From positions 1-64,000 of the forward strand of contig WSNO01000005.1 in the NCBI GenBank assembly GCA_009773415.1: a DNA stretch of 64,000 bases, read 5' to 3'. The notes beneath the pieces were generated by a model. That model ran no database searches. It was not told the origin of the DNA and was given only the letters and a program-made list of their open reading frames with translations. Within the stretch, counting starts at the first letter, position 1. Each line of letters begins with the position of its first letter. Both the position numbers and the translations under genes were made by a program. Source of the DNA: Nitrospirota bacterium (GTDB lineage: Bacteria; Nitrospirota; Thermodesulfovibrionia; Thermodesulfovibrionales; Dissulfurispiraceae). Shown here in pieces: positions 47,057-55,862 of this stretch.

Positions 47057-47200
47057 TATTTTTTCCTCCATAGTCTGCTGGTGACCAGTTATATTTTTAT
47101 TGTACCGGATGCCGAGCGATCAAATGAACCCTTGCTGATAAAGCTTCTGAAAGAAATGAATGTTGAGCGAGGAAGGGCTCACCTGATAACTCATGCGAAA

Positions 47201-47239
47201 CAGGATTGAGCCCCGGGGCAGTTCCGGGGCTCAATCCTG
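47201..47239 (-). terminator. Terminator of the Hsp20 operon
   Basis: Perfect 16-bp arms CAGGATTGAGCCCCGG (47201-47216) and complement (47224-47239) with a 7-nt loop, directly after the last Hsp20 gene. The T run is weak. Confidence 0.7.
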
Positions 47240-47248
47240 AAAATGCCG

Positions 47249-47737
47249 CTATTTTGCCTTTACTGATATTTTCTTGACAGACTTGACCGCCTTTGCCGAC
47301 TTCGGCAGCGTCACGGCAAGCACGCCTTTTTTGAACTCGGCATCGACTTTTTCGGTGTCGATCTCGACCGGAAGCGGCACGGTCCTGCTGAATGACCCGT
47401 ACGAGCGCTCCATCCGATAGTAATCTTTGCCCTTGTCTTCCTTCTCGACCTTTTTTTCGCCTTTGATGGTGAGAGAATCCCGGTTGATCGAAACTTCGAT
47501 ATCTTTTTCATCGATACCCGGCAACTCCGCCGTGACCGTTATCTGCTTGTCGGTTTCTACGACATCGACCTTTGGACTGAATGTTGCACCCCTTCCGCCG
47601 AACGGTTCGACATCAAACCCGCGAAAGAAGCTGTCAAAAAGACGGTTCATTTCATCACGGAAGAGATCCACAGGATGCTCCGTTTTGCCTTCCCGGGGTG
47701 TCTCCTTTGCTGAGGGCATAAGATTCTTGAACGCCAT
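47249..47737 (-). CDS. Hsp20 small heat-shock protein
   Basis: 162 residues with the alpha-crystallin domain (about 55-150): PKVDVVETDKQITVTAELPGIDEKDIEV, then the GVLAVTLPK motif. Prevents aggregation of unfolded proteins as large oligomers. Third gene of a three-gene Hsp20 operon controlled by CIRCE. Confidence 0.93.
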   Translation of the reverse strand: MAFKNLMPSAKETPREGKTEHPVDLFRDEMNRLFDSFFRGFDVEPFGGRGATFSPKVDVVETDKQITVTAELPGIDEKDIEVSINRDSLTIKGEKKVEKEDKGKDYYRMERSYGSFSRTVPLPVEIDTEKVDAEFKKGVLAVTLPKSAKAVKSVKKISVKAK

Positions 47738-47750
47738 GAATGTCTCCTTT

Positions 47751-48152
47751 CTACGCCTCGGCGCGCACCGCGATTTTCCGCGTTTTTACGGCAGCCGCCT
47801 TGGGCAGCACAATTCGCAATACGCCGTTCTTGACGGTCGCCTCGATTTTTTCGCGGTCGACCTCGTCCGAAAGGGTGAATACGCGCTGGTAGTCGCCGAC
47901 ACCATATTCGGCTGCTGCCAGCCGGTGGTTCTCCGGTATCTCGGCCTCGACCTTTCCGTAGATTGTAAGAACATTCTTCTCAAGTTTCAATTCAACACAT
48001 GATTCATCAACACCCGGCATGTCCGCATGAACCTCAATAACATCTTTCGCCTCAACAATATCTACCGTTGGAGTATAGACACGACGGGGCCGGGTGCGCT
48101 CGGCCTGAATATCACTTCCCTGAACCTGGACTTCTTTTTTTTCAGTTGACAT
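47751..48152 (-). CDS. Hsp20 small heat-shock protein
   Basis: 133 residues, alpha-crystallin domain with TVDIVEAKDVIEVHADMPGVDESCVEL and GVLRIVLPKAA. N-terminus short and charged, without the Phe-rich region of the neighbours. Middle gene of the operon, 13 bp from the next. Confidence 0.92.
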   Translation of the reverse strand: MSTEKKEVQVQGSDIQAERTRPRRVYTPTVDIVEAKDVIEVHADMPGVDESCVELKLEKNVLTIYGKVEAEIPENHRLAAAEYGVGDYQRVFTLSDEVDREKIEATVKNGVLRIVLPKAAAVKTRKIAVRAEA

Positions 48153-48162
48153 GCGCTCCCCC

Positions 48163-48594
48163 CTACACTGTCTTTACCGTTATTTTTTTCGGCATGTCCG
48201 CTGCAGCCCTCGGAAGCATGACCGTCAGCACTCCCTTGCTCACGCGGGCATCTACCTTGCCGGGATCAACTTCGTACGGAAGCTCGACCGCGCGGGTAAA
48301 TTGTCCGGCCCACCGTTCGCGTCGATGATACGCTTCGCCGGCCTTCAAATCGAAAGCCTTGCGAGCACCTTTAATAGTAAGCGTGCTTCCAACAACCTGG
48401 ATATCGATCGAATCGGGCTCCATGCCCGGAATTTCGATCGTCACCACGGTGTTTTCAGCCGAAACCCAGAGATTGATTGGCGGGAACTCGCACCCCGACA
48501 ACGGAGCCATGCCGCTCCGCACGCGGTTGATCCGCTCAAACTCCCTCCAGGGATCCAGAAACCTGCCGATTCTTTCGAGTTCCGAAAGCAACAT
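48163..48594 (-). CDS. Hsp20 small heat-shock protein
   Basis: 143 residues from ATG 48594, with GGGAGG upstream. The N-terminus LLSELERIGRFLDPWREFERI leads to the alpha-crystallin domain (PPINLWVSAENTVVTIEIPGMEPDSIDI, GVLTVMLPRAA). First gene of the operon, behind the CIRCE site. A frame to 48648 exists but lacks a ribosome site. Confidence 0.92.
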   Translation of the reverse strand: MLLSELERIGRFLDPWREFERINRVRSGMAPLSGCEFPPINLWVSAENTVVTIEIPGMEPDSIDIQVVGSTLTIKGARKAFDLKAGEAYHRRERWAGQFTRAVELPYEVDPGKVDARVSKGVLTVMLPRAAADMPKKITVKTV

Positions 48595-48655
48595 TTCAGC
48601 GTCCTCCCTGTATGACTTTGTGGTTACGGCTCCACAAGGAGCTCTCACACAACCG

Positions 48656-48682
48656 TTAGCACTCTCATCAAGAGAGTGCTAA
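48656..48682. promoter_or_regulatory. CIRCE element (HrcA operator)
   Basis: A perfect TTAGCACTC-N9-GAGTGCTAA, the consensus HrcA site. It lies 60 bp upstream of the first Hsp20 gene and just past the predicted -10 box, so HrcA should repress the operon until heat stress. hrcA itself is not in the window. Confidence 0.96.
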
Positions 48683-48686
48683 CATA

Positions 48687-48714
48687 TTTTTACACGATTT
48701 GCGAAAGCTGTCAA
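48687..48714 (-). promoter_or_regulatory. Predicted promoter of the Hsp20 operon
   Basis: -35 TTGACA (48714-48709), 16-nt spacer, -10 TAAAAA (48692-48687). The CIRCE site begins a few bases downstream. Confidence 0.6.
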
Positions 48715-48719
48715 GAGGG

Positions 48720-48983
48720 GTGGTACTGCATTGAATTGATGGAATTTATTTGGCTGAACGCAAGAAGAAGTTGTCCGGAATCATAATTTTTCAGTTTTTC
48801 GCCATCCCCCTCTGCCGTGCATTACGAGAATCGGTCAAACACGAAATTCTCATTACCCAACAGATTGTGAAGCCCCTGAAGTCAGCGGTCGGCCTCATAC
48901 CGCGACGGCACATGCGCTTTCTTGCCGGAGCGGTTCAGTTCGGCAGCGGAGGCAACACCGACGGCACATGCGCCGGCAGTTAT
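48720..48983. other. Intergenic stretch without recognised genes
   Basis: Between the Hsp20 promoter and the end of the TPR gene. A frame on the plus strand (48750-49118) runs into the TPR gene antisense and shows no motif. A short GCGCATGTGCCGTCG-like segment occurs twice. Nothing else is supported. Confidence 0.5.
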
Positions 48984-49481
48984 TCAAGACTGGGCTGGCG
49001 GAGTCTGCTTCAATTGCGCGAGAATTTTCTCAACGCCTTCTGCATAATTTTTGTGTTCGGCCGGCGCATTCGCGACGAATCGTTCATAAGCCTCAATCGC
49101 CTCGGCAGTCCGCCCTGAACGATACAAGGCAAGGCCGAGGTTATAATAAACCTCCGTAATGCCTGCGTCAAGCTGGAGCGCTCTCCGCAAAGGCCCTATT
49201 GCCTCTTCAAAGTTCTTCTTGTTCAGGAGCGCAAGACCAAGATTGGCTTGGGCAGCGGCGAAATCAGGAGAAAGGTCAAGAGCCACCTGGAATTCACGGG
49301 TAGCCCTGTCAAGATCGCCATTGTGGAAAACAGCCAGGCCAAGGTTGTTATGCCCTTCCGGTGATTCAGGCATGACTTCAATAAACTTCTCAAACGATTT
49401 GACAGCTTCTGCATATTGACCCGTTCTAAGATGTTCGTTGCCATCAGCAAAAAAATCCGGGGTCTGCTCCTGTTCATTCAT
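48984..49481 (-). CDS. TPR-repeat protein
   Basis: 165 residues made of about four tetratricopeptide repeats (GNEHLRTGQYAEAVKSFEKFIEVMPES, NLGLAVFHNGDLDRATREFQVALDLSPD, and so on). No signal peptide, so probably cytoplasmic. Forms a minus-strand group with the YkgJ-like and pyrE genes upstream. Confidence 0.88.
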   Translation of the reverse strand: MNEQEQTPDFFADGNEHLRTGQYAEAVKSFEKFIEVMPESPEGHNNLGLAVFHNGDLDRATREFQVALDLSPDFAAAQANLGLALLNKKNFEEAIGPLRRALQLDAGITEVYYNLGLALYRSGRTAEAIEAYERFVANAPAEHKNYAEGVEKILAQLKQTPPAQS

Positions 49482-49509
49482 ATCACGAAACTCCTTCTGA
49501 TGCTTTTAT

Positions 49510-50313
49510 TTATGCCCTTCCCTCAGCACTCACTTCCAGACTGCGGGCAAAAGCCTGCAGTTCCAGCAGCCAATCCTGAAAGACTGCTGCGCCAGGGGTC
49601 AGCTCCAGATCCCGCCGGCAGAGCTTCGCCTGCGCAGCCGCAAAATCTCCGAAGTGCTCTTTCTTCATCCCCGCTACCCGCAACAACTCCGGCAGCATCG
49701 CTGACGGAACAGCAGCTTCAAGCATACCGGAACCGGACAGAAAACGCTCAAAAGAAGGCTGTTGCTTCAGTCCGTCGAGAATCGCCTGCAAAAACCTTCG
49801 TTGCCGCACCATGCCTTCACGATAGCGGTAAAACGGTTCGCGAATATCTTCGTTTACTATCCTTCCGGCGTCCCAGACGATTGCCCCGGATTCCGAACCC
49901 GCTGCAAACCCTTTGCACTTCCTGAAGGCGCCGGCCTGCTGGTGCACCAGCACCATATGCTGTGCGGATTCGGGGAATACCGCGCAGAAGGGAACGATTC
50001 GGCACTGCATCGGCTTGCGGTCGGTGTCATGCAGCCGACAGTGATTATTAACCATCAGCATAGCACAGAGCCTTCTGCGCCAGTTGCCCGCGATAAAATC
50101 TCCGGCAACGTAAATCGATCCGAACCGCTCCCCGATAGTGTCAAAGAAATCACGGTGTCCCGCATCAAGAGGCGTGTATTTGCGGAATCCGACTGTTATC
50201 GGGAAATAGCGATAAAGCCGAACAATCTCATCAATGGTAATCATTGTGGCGCCGCTGCAACAGACCTCGGCGCACGTCGTCACACATGAAAAGAAAGAAA
50301 CCCCGGCGTTCAT
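49510..50313 (-). CDS. YkgJ-like cysteine-cluster protein
   Basis: 267 residues from ATG 50313, starting MNAGVSFFSCVTTCAEVCCSGA, a cluster like CxxxCxxxCC. Further cysteines are in NNHCRLHDTDRKPMQCRIVPFCAVFP and FRKCKGF, fitting the YkgJ/UPF0153 type of metal-binding protein. The start is uncertain, since a longer frame to 50409 overlaps pyrE. Function unknown. Confidence 0.72.
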   Translation of the reverse strand: MNAGVSFFSCVTTCAEVCCSGATMITIDEIVRLYRYFPITVGFRKYTPLDAGHRDFFDTIGERFGSIYVAGDFIAGNWRRRLCAMLMVNNHCRLHDTDRKPMQCRIVPFCAVFPESAQHMVLVHQQAGAFRKCKGFAAGSESGAIVWDAGRIVNEDIREPFYRYREGMVRQRRFLQAILDGLKQQPSFERFLSGSGMLEAAVPSAMLPELLRVAGMKKEHFGDFAAAQAKLCRRDLELTPGAAVFQDWLLELQAFARSLEVSAEGRA

Positions 50314-50347
50314 GCAGTCAGGATTCGAAGCACGTTCCGCATACTGG

Positions 50348-50938
50348 TCACCTTTGACGATATAGCGCCATGACGTCGTCGCGTCGGACAACCGATTCGA
50401 TGGGCGCATCTGCGCCTATTTCCTTCAGTTTTCCGGCTATCGCCTCGTAGCCGCCCTCCTGCCGGTCGACAAGGGCGATGACCTTCACGATCCTGAGTCC
50501 GGCTTCGTGCATGCGGGCTATCGCTTCGATAGTCGACTTGCCGGTGGTGATAACATCATCGACAACAACAACGCTGTCGCCCGCGGCAATGTTGCCCTCA
50601 ATCCACTGCATCATACCATGAGGCTTTGCGCTCTTGCGCACGACAACAGCTTCAATCGGCGCATTGTGGACAAATGAAGTGTACGCGACCGCATCAGCCA
50701 GCGGGTCCGCGCCGAGCGTCAGCCCGCCGATTCCGGCCGGCCTCAGGTCCTTAATCATCGAAAAGATAACGTTGCCGATGAGGTACATGCCTTCCGGATG
50801 GAGCGTCACCGTCTTGCAGTTGAAATAATAGCTGCTCGTCCGGCCCGAAACAAGCTTGAAGACCGGGGCCTCACTATATTTGAAAGCCCTTTTGTATATG
50901 AGCTCCAGAAGCCGCCGCTTCATCTGCGTTGTATCCAT
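50348..50938 (-). CDS. pyrE: Orotate phosphoribosyltransferase
   Basis: 196 residues. The PRPP motif VVVVDDVITTGKSTIEA is intact, with SGRTSSYYFNCK near the N-terminus and GGLTLGADPLADAVAY. Converts orotate and PRPP to OMP in pyrimidine synthesis. AAGGGGGGG precedes the ATG. Confidence 0.94.
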   Translation of the reverse strand: MDTTQMKRRLLELIYKRAFKYSEAPVFKLVSGRTSSYYFNCKTVTLHPEGMYLIGNVIFSMIKDLRPAGIGGLTLGADPLADAVAYTSFVHNAPIEAVVVRKSAKPHGMMQWIEGNIAAGDSVVVVDDVITTGKSTIEAIARMHEAGLRIVKVIALVDRQEGGYEAIAGKLKEIGADAPIESVVRRDDVMALYRQR

Positions 50939-51072
50939 ACCCCCCCCTTGAATGAATCAAGGCTTTATTATAGCGCGAAATAAGAGAAACGAGAAAGGCA
51001 ATAGCCGCCTGAAATCTTCACCCCTGCCGGATTCCGACTGTTCTGTGAATGGTTCGGTCGAGCGCTGGTTGC

Positions 51073-52215
51073 ATGGATGCCCATGAACGTACTATAAATA
51101 AGGGTATGCCTTTGTTGGTCGTCAAAATAGCTCTTTTGGGAGCAGGCTGTGTTCTGGCGCCGCTCATATCCTTCTGGCTCACAGCCGGGCCGGGGCTTGC
51201 GTCCCCGTTAGCCCCCGTTCTCATAGCCACTGCTTTTATTATCCCGTGCATCTTGCTCATAAATACGTCTCTTGCAACCATAAAGCAGTTTCAGGAAGCG
51301 AGCAAGCCTCCTCCGCTGCCGCGGCATACCATTCAGCTGCTGAATGCGTATCTGGATCCGTTCAAAGCCCTGATGGATTCAACAAAGGACTCTGTCTACC
51401 TGCTCGGCAGGGACGGGAGATTGTTGTGCGTGAATCAGGCGCATCTCGACCGCTTGGGTCTAGGTGAACATCAAGTCGTCGGCAGGTATTATCAGGATGT
51501 TCACTCCGCTGATGAATGGGCGGCAACGGAGATCGCGCTGAACAGAGTTTTGCGCAGCACTCTTCCCATGGACGAAGAGTACCAGAGTCCGCGTGACGGG
51601 GGGTACTACCTGCGAAGCATCACCCCCGTGCAGGATGACAAAGGCAGGTTCAGCGCTGTTCTGGTTACTTCAAAAGATATCAGCGAGCGCCGCCATCTTG
51701 AAGACCGCATGAGAACCTGGGCGCTGCAGGATGAGCTGACCGGACTGCTCAACCGCCGCGGCTTTCTGCTCTTCGCGGAACAACAGATTTCTGTGGCAAG
51801 GCGGCTCGGCAGACGCCTCCTGGTGCTGTTCATGGACATGGACAACCTGAAAACGATTAATGACACCCTCGGCCATGAACAGGGGAATGCCGCTATTCAG
51901 GAAATAGCACAAGTGATGCACGAAACGTTCCGGAAGGCTGATATTCTGGCACGGGTCGGCGGAGATGAGTTTGCTGTTCTGGCATTTGAAAGTACAACCG
52001 GATATGCGGATGCTCTCCAGTCAAGGCTCTTGAGAACTGTATTGGCCCATAATGCGAAAAAAGACAGATGCTTTGATGTTTCCATGAGCGTCGGCGCCGT
52101 AATCTGGGACCCGACATCCGAACAAACCATTGAAGACGTGCTGGTGATTGCCGACAAACAGATGTATGAAGCGAAAATGCAGAAAAAAGCCTCCAGCCCA
52201 TCACGGCAGGGCTGA
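51073..52215 (+). CDS. Membrane PAS-GGDEF diguanylate cyclase
   Basis: 380 residues. Two N-terminal membrane helices (about 15-60), a PAS domain (LMDSTKDSVYLLGRDGRLLCVN...) with a PAC tail, then a GGDEF domain with intact GGDEF in ARVGGDEFAVLA. It should make cyclic di-GMP. No RxxD inhibitory site is evident in the expected place. Several starts are possible; 51073 is my choice, with 51049 and 51106 as alternatives. Confidence 0.88.
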   Translation: MDAHERTINKGMPLLVVKIALLGAGCVLAPLISFWLTAGPGLASPLAPVLIATAFIIPCILLINTSLATIKQFQEASKPPPLPRHTIQLLNAYLDPFKALMDSTKDSVYLLGRDGRLLCVNQAHLDRLGLGEHQVVGRYYQDVHSADEWAATEIALNRVLRSTLPMDEEYQSPRDGGYYLRSITPVQDDKGRFSAVLVTSKDISERRHLEDRMRTWALQDELTGLLNRRGFLLFAEQQISVARRLGRRLLVLFMDMDNLKTINDTLGHEQGNAAIQEIAQVMHETFRKADILARVGGDEFAVLAFESTTGYADALQSRLLRTVLAHNAKKDRCFDVSMSVGAVIWDPTSEQTIEDVLVIADKQMYEAKMQKKASSPSRQG

Positions 52216-52273
52216 AGTAATCGTCCTCATGCGCTTGTTGATTGTTTTTGAGCGCTGTCGGTAATCTAAACAG

Positions 52274-52954
52274 ATGAAATTCCTCCTTTTCGACATTGAC
52301 GGAACACTCATGAGCGCAGGCGGTGCGGGCACGCGGTCGCTGGACGCCGCGTTTCGCGAAATCCTCAGCATAGATAACGCCTTTCATGGCGTCAACATGG
52401 CCGGCAAGACAGATCCCCTTATCGTTAAGGAAGGGCTTGCAAAGCACGGCGTACCAAACAACAACGGGATTGTCCCGCAGGTGCTCGAATCATACCTCGC
52501 CCACCTGCGCACTGAAATACATTCAGATAAAAAGCACCTTAAGCCGGGCATCCCTGAGGCTCTCGATGTGCTCAAAGATATGCCTGAATATACGATCGGC
52601 CTGCTGACCGGCAATCTTGAGGCCGGAGCGCATATAAAACTGGAAGCCTTCGGCATTTACGACTTTTTTCTCTGCGGCGCGTTCGGCAGCGACCACGAAG
52701 ACAGAAATCTGCTTCTGCCCATTGCGGTGCAGCGCTTTCGTGAAAAGAAACAGCAGGAGATCGTCTTCAGCAAGTGCGTCATCATCGGGGATACGCCGCG
52801 TGATGTTGCATGTTGCAAACCATATGGCGCGGCATGCATTGCCGTGGCAACAGGTCCGTATGCCCGGGCTGAGCTTGAAAAAACCGAAGCAGACGTCGTA
52901 ATGGACGATCTTCGCGATACTGCCCGGTTTCTGAATGCGCTGGAAAGGCTCTGA
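52274..52954 (+). CDS. HAD-family hydrolase, phosphoglycolate phosphatase-like
   Basis: 226 residues. The HAD motifs are LLFDIDGTLM (nucleophile Asp8), LLTGNLEAGA, and IIGDTPRDVACCKPYGA. The cap is of the helical type. Substrate unproved; the glyoxylate genes are 8 kb away. The GltD-like gene begins 5 bp later. Confidence 0.86.
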   Translation: MKFLLFDIDGTLMSAGGAGTRSLDAAFREILSIDNAFHGVNMAGKTDPLIVKEGLAKHGVPNNNGIVPQVLESYLAHLRTEIHSDKKHLKPGIPEALDVLKDMPEYTIGLLTGNLEAGAHIKLEAFGIYDFFLCGAFGSDHEDRNLLLPIAVQRFREKKQQEIVFSKCVIIGDTPRDVACCKPYGAACIAVATGPYARAELEKTEADVVMDDLRDTARFLNALERL

Positions 52955-52959
52955 CATTG

Positions 52960-54855
52960 ATGGACACGCGACCATACAGTTTCTGGAATAATACTGTCCT
53001 GTCTGAAGATGCTCCGTTCCGCATCGGCCGCCGCGAAACTGCGGCCGTCATGGGATGGGGCGGGATTCGCGTATTTGATCAGGACGTGGATCTGCTTTCG
53101 CTCTGCATTGCATATGCGCGGGCTTTTGCCGGATACTCCTGTGGCCAGTGCATGCCGTGCGGTCTCGGTTCAAAAAAACTGGCGGAAGGCTTTGTTCGGC
53201 TTCAAGCCGGCACAATGGCTCCCGCGGAACTTGCCCGACTCCGGGATCTTGCGGACACCATCGCGAAGTCTTCCCTGTGTCAGATTGGACAGACAACGCC
53301 GCACGCGCTCATCCATGTCATTGATACATTTGCAGAGCAACTCCTGCAGCCCGCTGACTCCTCTAGAGCGGCAACCTACACGTCGATACTGACGGCGCCG
53401 TGCATGCAGGCATGCCCTATTCATCTCGATATTCCCCGCTATGTCGAGGAAGTGAAGATGAACCGCTTCAGCAAAGCGTTCGACGTTATCTGTTCGCGCC
53501 TTCCCCTGCCGGGCGTTGTCGGGCGGGTATGCACGCGGCCATGCGAAAGCAACTGCCGACGAACGCTAATCGATGAACCGATACAGATTAAGCACCTGAA
53601 GCGCTTCGTTGCTGATCATGCTCGTGAACATGACTATACGCCACGGTATCCGACCGCTGTTGAGAAGGGCATTCCGATAGCCGTCATCGGCGCCGGACCG
53701 GCAGGCCTCACCTGCGCGCACTTTCTTGCGCTCCAGGGCTATCCGGTCACCATATTTGAGTCTCTTTCCGAGCCGGGCGGTATGGCTGCCGTCGGCATTC
53801 CTGACTATCGCCTGCCGAGGGAGATCCTGCGGGGCGAGGTCGCTCAGATTGAAAAGCTCGGCGTGAACATTGAATACAATAAAACCCTCGGCATTGACTT
53901 TGCGATCGAGGATCTTGAGCGGGAGGGATTCAAGGCGATATTCCTCGCTATGGGATGCCACTGCCACAAGAAGCTCGGGATCGAGGGCGAAGACAAAAAT
54001 TTCGAAGGATTCATTCCCGGCATCTTTTTCCTGCGTTTCGCAAATATGGGCGAAGAAACGCCGAAAGGAAAAAAACTGGTCGTTATCGGCGGGGGAAATG
54101 TCGCCGTTGACTCAGCGCGCATGGGCTTTCGCCTTGGCTTTGAAGAAGTGCATGTCGTCTATCGCCGCACCCGTGCTGAGATGCCTGCCGACCATGTCGA
54201 AGTGCGCGATGCAATGGCCGAAGGCGTGCAGTTTCATTTCCTCACCGCACCGAACCGCATTGTCGGAGAAAGCGGCAGGGTGAAGGGGCTTGAATGCTTA
54301 CGGATGAAACTGGGCGAGCCTGACGCATCGGGACGGAAACGGCCCATTCCGGTGCCGGACTCCGCTTTCTTCATTAACGCGGACGTGCTTGTTCCCACCG
54401 TCGGACAAGAGTCTGACTTCGGGTGCCTCACCAGCCTGCCGGGAGTAAATATCACGAAAAAGGGAACGGTCATTATCGATGAGACCTTTATGACCCACAA
54501 GCCCGGCGTCTTTGCGGGCGGAGATTGTGTCAGCGGACCGGATATGCTCATCCGCGCCTGCGCCCACGGCCGGCTGAGCGGCATGCATATGCACCATTTT
54601 CTGACCGCAGGCCAGTCTGAACCCTTTGAGGAACAGCTTGACGAAAAGTTCATTGCGCAGCTGAAGCCGTTTGACCCGAAAGAGAAGCTGCAGATTCCGG
54701 GCGGCACACCGCGCATGCCTGTTCAACATGAAGACGCTGAGCTGAGAAAACATGACTTTCGGGAAGTAGACAAGGGGTTTACGCCGGACGAAGCCCGAAA
54801 AGAAGCAGGCCGCTGCCTCAGATGCTATCGGGTGGTTGTTGCTGAATATCGTTGA
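52960..54855 (+). CDS. GltD-like FAD/NAD(P) oxidoreductase with NuoF-type Fe-S domain
   Basis: 631 residues. Residues 1-125 resemble the C-terminal Fe-S domain of NuoF: SCGQCMPCGLGSKKL and SLCQIGQTTPHALIHVIDTF. Next come the GltD Fe-S motifs CMQACPIHLD and GRVCTRPCESNCRR, then FAD binding at IPIAVIGAGPAGLTCAHFLA and NAD(P) binding at LVVIGGGNVAVDSARMGF. No catalytic GltB-like subunit or NuoE partner is beside it, so it probably feeds electrons between NAD(P)H and an unknown partner. Confidence 0.85.
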   Translation: MDTRPYSFWNNTVLSEDAPFRIGRRETAAVMGWGGIRVFDQDVDLLSLCIAYARAFAGYSCGQCMPCGLGSKKLAEGFVRLQAGTMAPAELARLRDLADTIAKSSLCQIGQTTPHALIHVIDTFAEQLLQPADSSRAATYTSILTAPCMQACPIHLDIPRYVEEVKMNRFSKAFDVICSRLPLPGVVGRVCTRPCESNCRRTLIDEPIQIKHLKRFVADHAREHDYTPRYPTAVEKGIPIAVIGAGPAGLTCAHFLALQGYPVTIFESLSEPGGMAAVGIPDYRLPREILRGEVAQIEKLGVNIEYNKTLGIDFAIEDLEREGFKAIFLAMGCHCHKKLGIEGEDKNFEGFIPGIFFLRFANMGEETPKGKKLVVIGGGNVAVDSARMGFRLGFEEVHVVYRRTRAEMPADHVEVRDAMAEGVQFHFLTAPNRIVGESGRVKGLECLRMKLGEPDASGRKRPIPVPDSAFFINADVLVPTVGQESDFGCLTSLPGVNITKKGTVIIDETFMTHKPGVFAGGDCVSGPDMLIRACAHGRLSGMHMHHFLTAGQSEPFEEQLDEKFIAQLKPFDPKEKLQIPGGTPRMPVQHEDAELRKHDFREVDKGFTPDEARKEAGRCLRCYRVVVAEYR

Positions 54856-54938
54856 GAGAATGCTTCGCCATGCCGGTCCAACCCGCTTCAGTTCTGCTAT
54901 AATTTCTTGAACAATACGCAGCATCGTGAGGACCTATC

Positions 54939-55331
54939 ATGAACACCAGAACAGATCGTAGAGTGCTTCTGCTTCTCTTTTCCTGCTTCCTGCTTTTCGT
55001 CTCTGCCTGCGCATCGCCCCAGAGGTCGATAGAATCCCGCGGTGAGGAATGGATATCGAGGACGCTGCCAGAGCTGAGAGAGGCGATGGCGCGCCCTGAT
55101 TCCTATGCTTCAAAAATACGCTGGAAAGAAAGCACCTATCCGCTCGTAAACGATGATATTGTTTTTATTGAGCCTGTCGACAGTGAATGTTTCATCCACT
55201 GGAAGGTGCGGTCATCGGGTCTCATTGTAGGGTATAAGGCCGTCGGCAAAGCATGTGAACCAAAGCCAGGCACGCCGGGAGCCGCGGAAACGTTGCAAGA
55301 ACGCTTGACGAAGCCGTCCGACTCCTGGTAA
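54939..55331 (+). CDS. Putative lipoprotein
   Basis: 130 residues with a lipobox after a hydrophobic stretch (LLLLFSCFLLFVSACAS). The rest is hydrophilic, with WKESTYPLVNDDIVFIEPVDSECFIHWKV. No family recognised. Confidence 0.7.
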   Translation: MNTRTDRRVLLLLFSCFLLFVSACASPQRSIESRGEEWISRTLPELREAMARPDSYASKIRWKESTYPLVNDDIVFIEPVDSECFIHWKVRSSGLIVGYKAVGKACEPKPGTPGAAETLQERLTKPSDSW

Positions 55332-55421
55332 GAGAGGCCCCCGCTTCCAGCCAAGCAGGTAAGGCAACATTCTTGGAAAGGGAATAGAAGCGCTCTTTAT
55401 CGCTTTTTCATGCCCGACGCA

Positions 55422-55817
55422 TCAGGCGCTTTTTCCCCTAATCTCCGCAATCGCCTCAAGAATAACTTCTCGCACGGACTCGTTTTCATCCTCGCTGCGA
55501 GATTCAAGAAGAGGCAGGGCGCTGTCGTCTCTGAGCATGCCGAGCACATAGGCGGCATCGCCCCGGACCGTCGGATTTTCAAACTTCAGCAACTCGGCAA
55601 ACGCCGGAATCTGGGAAGTGAGGCGGTCGGGATGCGTTTTGGCCAGTTCTTCAATAAGCGCAGTTGCACCAAGACGGACGCGCATTCGTTCATCCTGCAG
55701 CATTTCCGCAATCAACGGAGTCAGCTTCTCGTCAGCCCGAAACATATCTATGATGTTGTCGAGAAACCCGAGATCCATATGATCGAAAATCATCTGTTTT
55801 AATTCTTCGCTCGTCAT
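55422..55817 (-). CDS. HEAT-repeat protein
   Basis: 131 residues from ATG 55817 (AGGAAGG upstream). Helical repeats such as RVRLGATALIEELAKTHPD and TVRGDAAYVLGMLRDDSALPLLESR are HEAT-like. It follows the thioredoxin reductase-like gene on the same strand. Probably a protein-binding adaptor. Confidence 0.82.
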   Translation of the reverse strand: MTSEELKQMIFDHMDLGFLDNIIDMFRADEKLTPLIAEMLQDERMRVRLGATALIEELAKTHPDRLTSQIPAFAELLKFENPTVRGDAAYVLGMLRDDSALPLLESRSEDENESVREVILEAIAEIRGKSA

Positions 55818-55862
55818 GAAACCTTCCTGCTCCTTTATCATTACAGCCCACGGCACATGTTC

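Noticed and set aside
48860..48986. In-frame continuation after the UGA stop of the TPR gene (49481-48984)
   Set aside because: The frame goes on for about 30 residues, but no family motif follows, the TPR protein is complete at the UGA, and no stable hairpin begins 10 nt downstream. It is an ordinary stop.
48750..49118. 122-residue plus-strand frame
   Set aside because: It overlaps the TPR gene antisense, has no motif, and the start context is poor.
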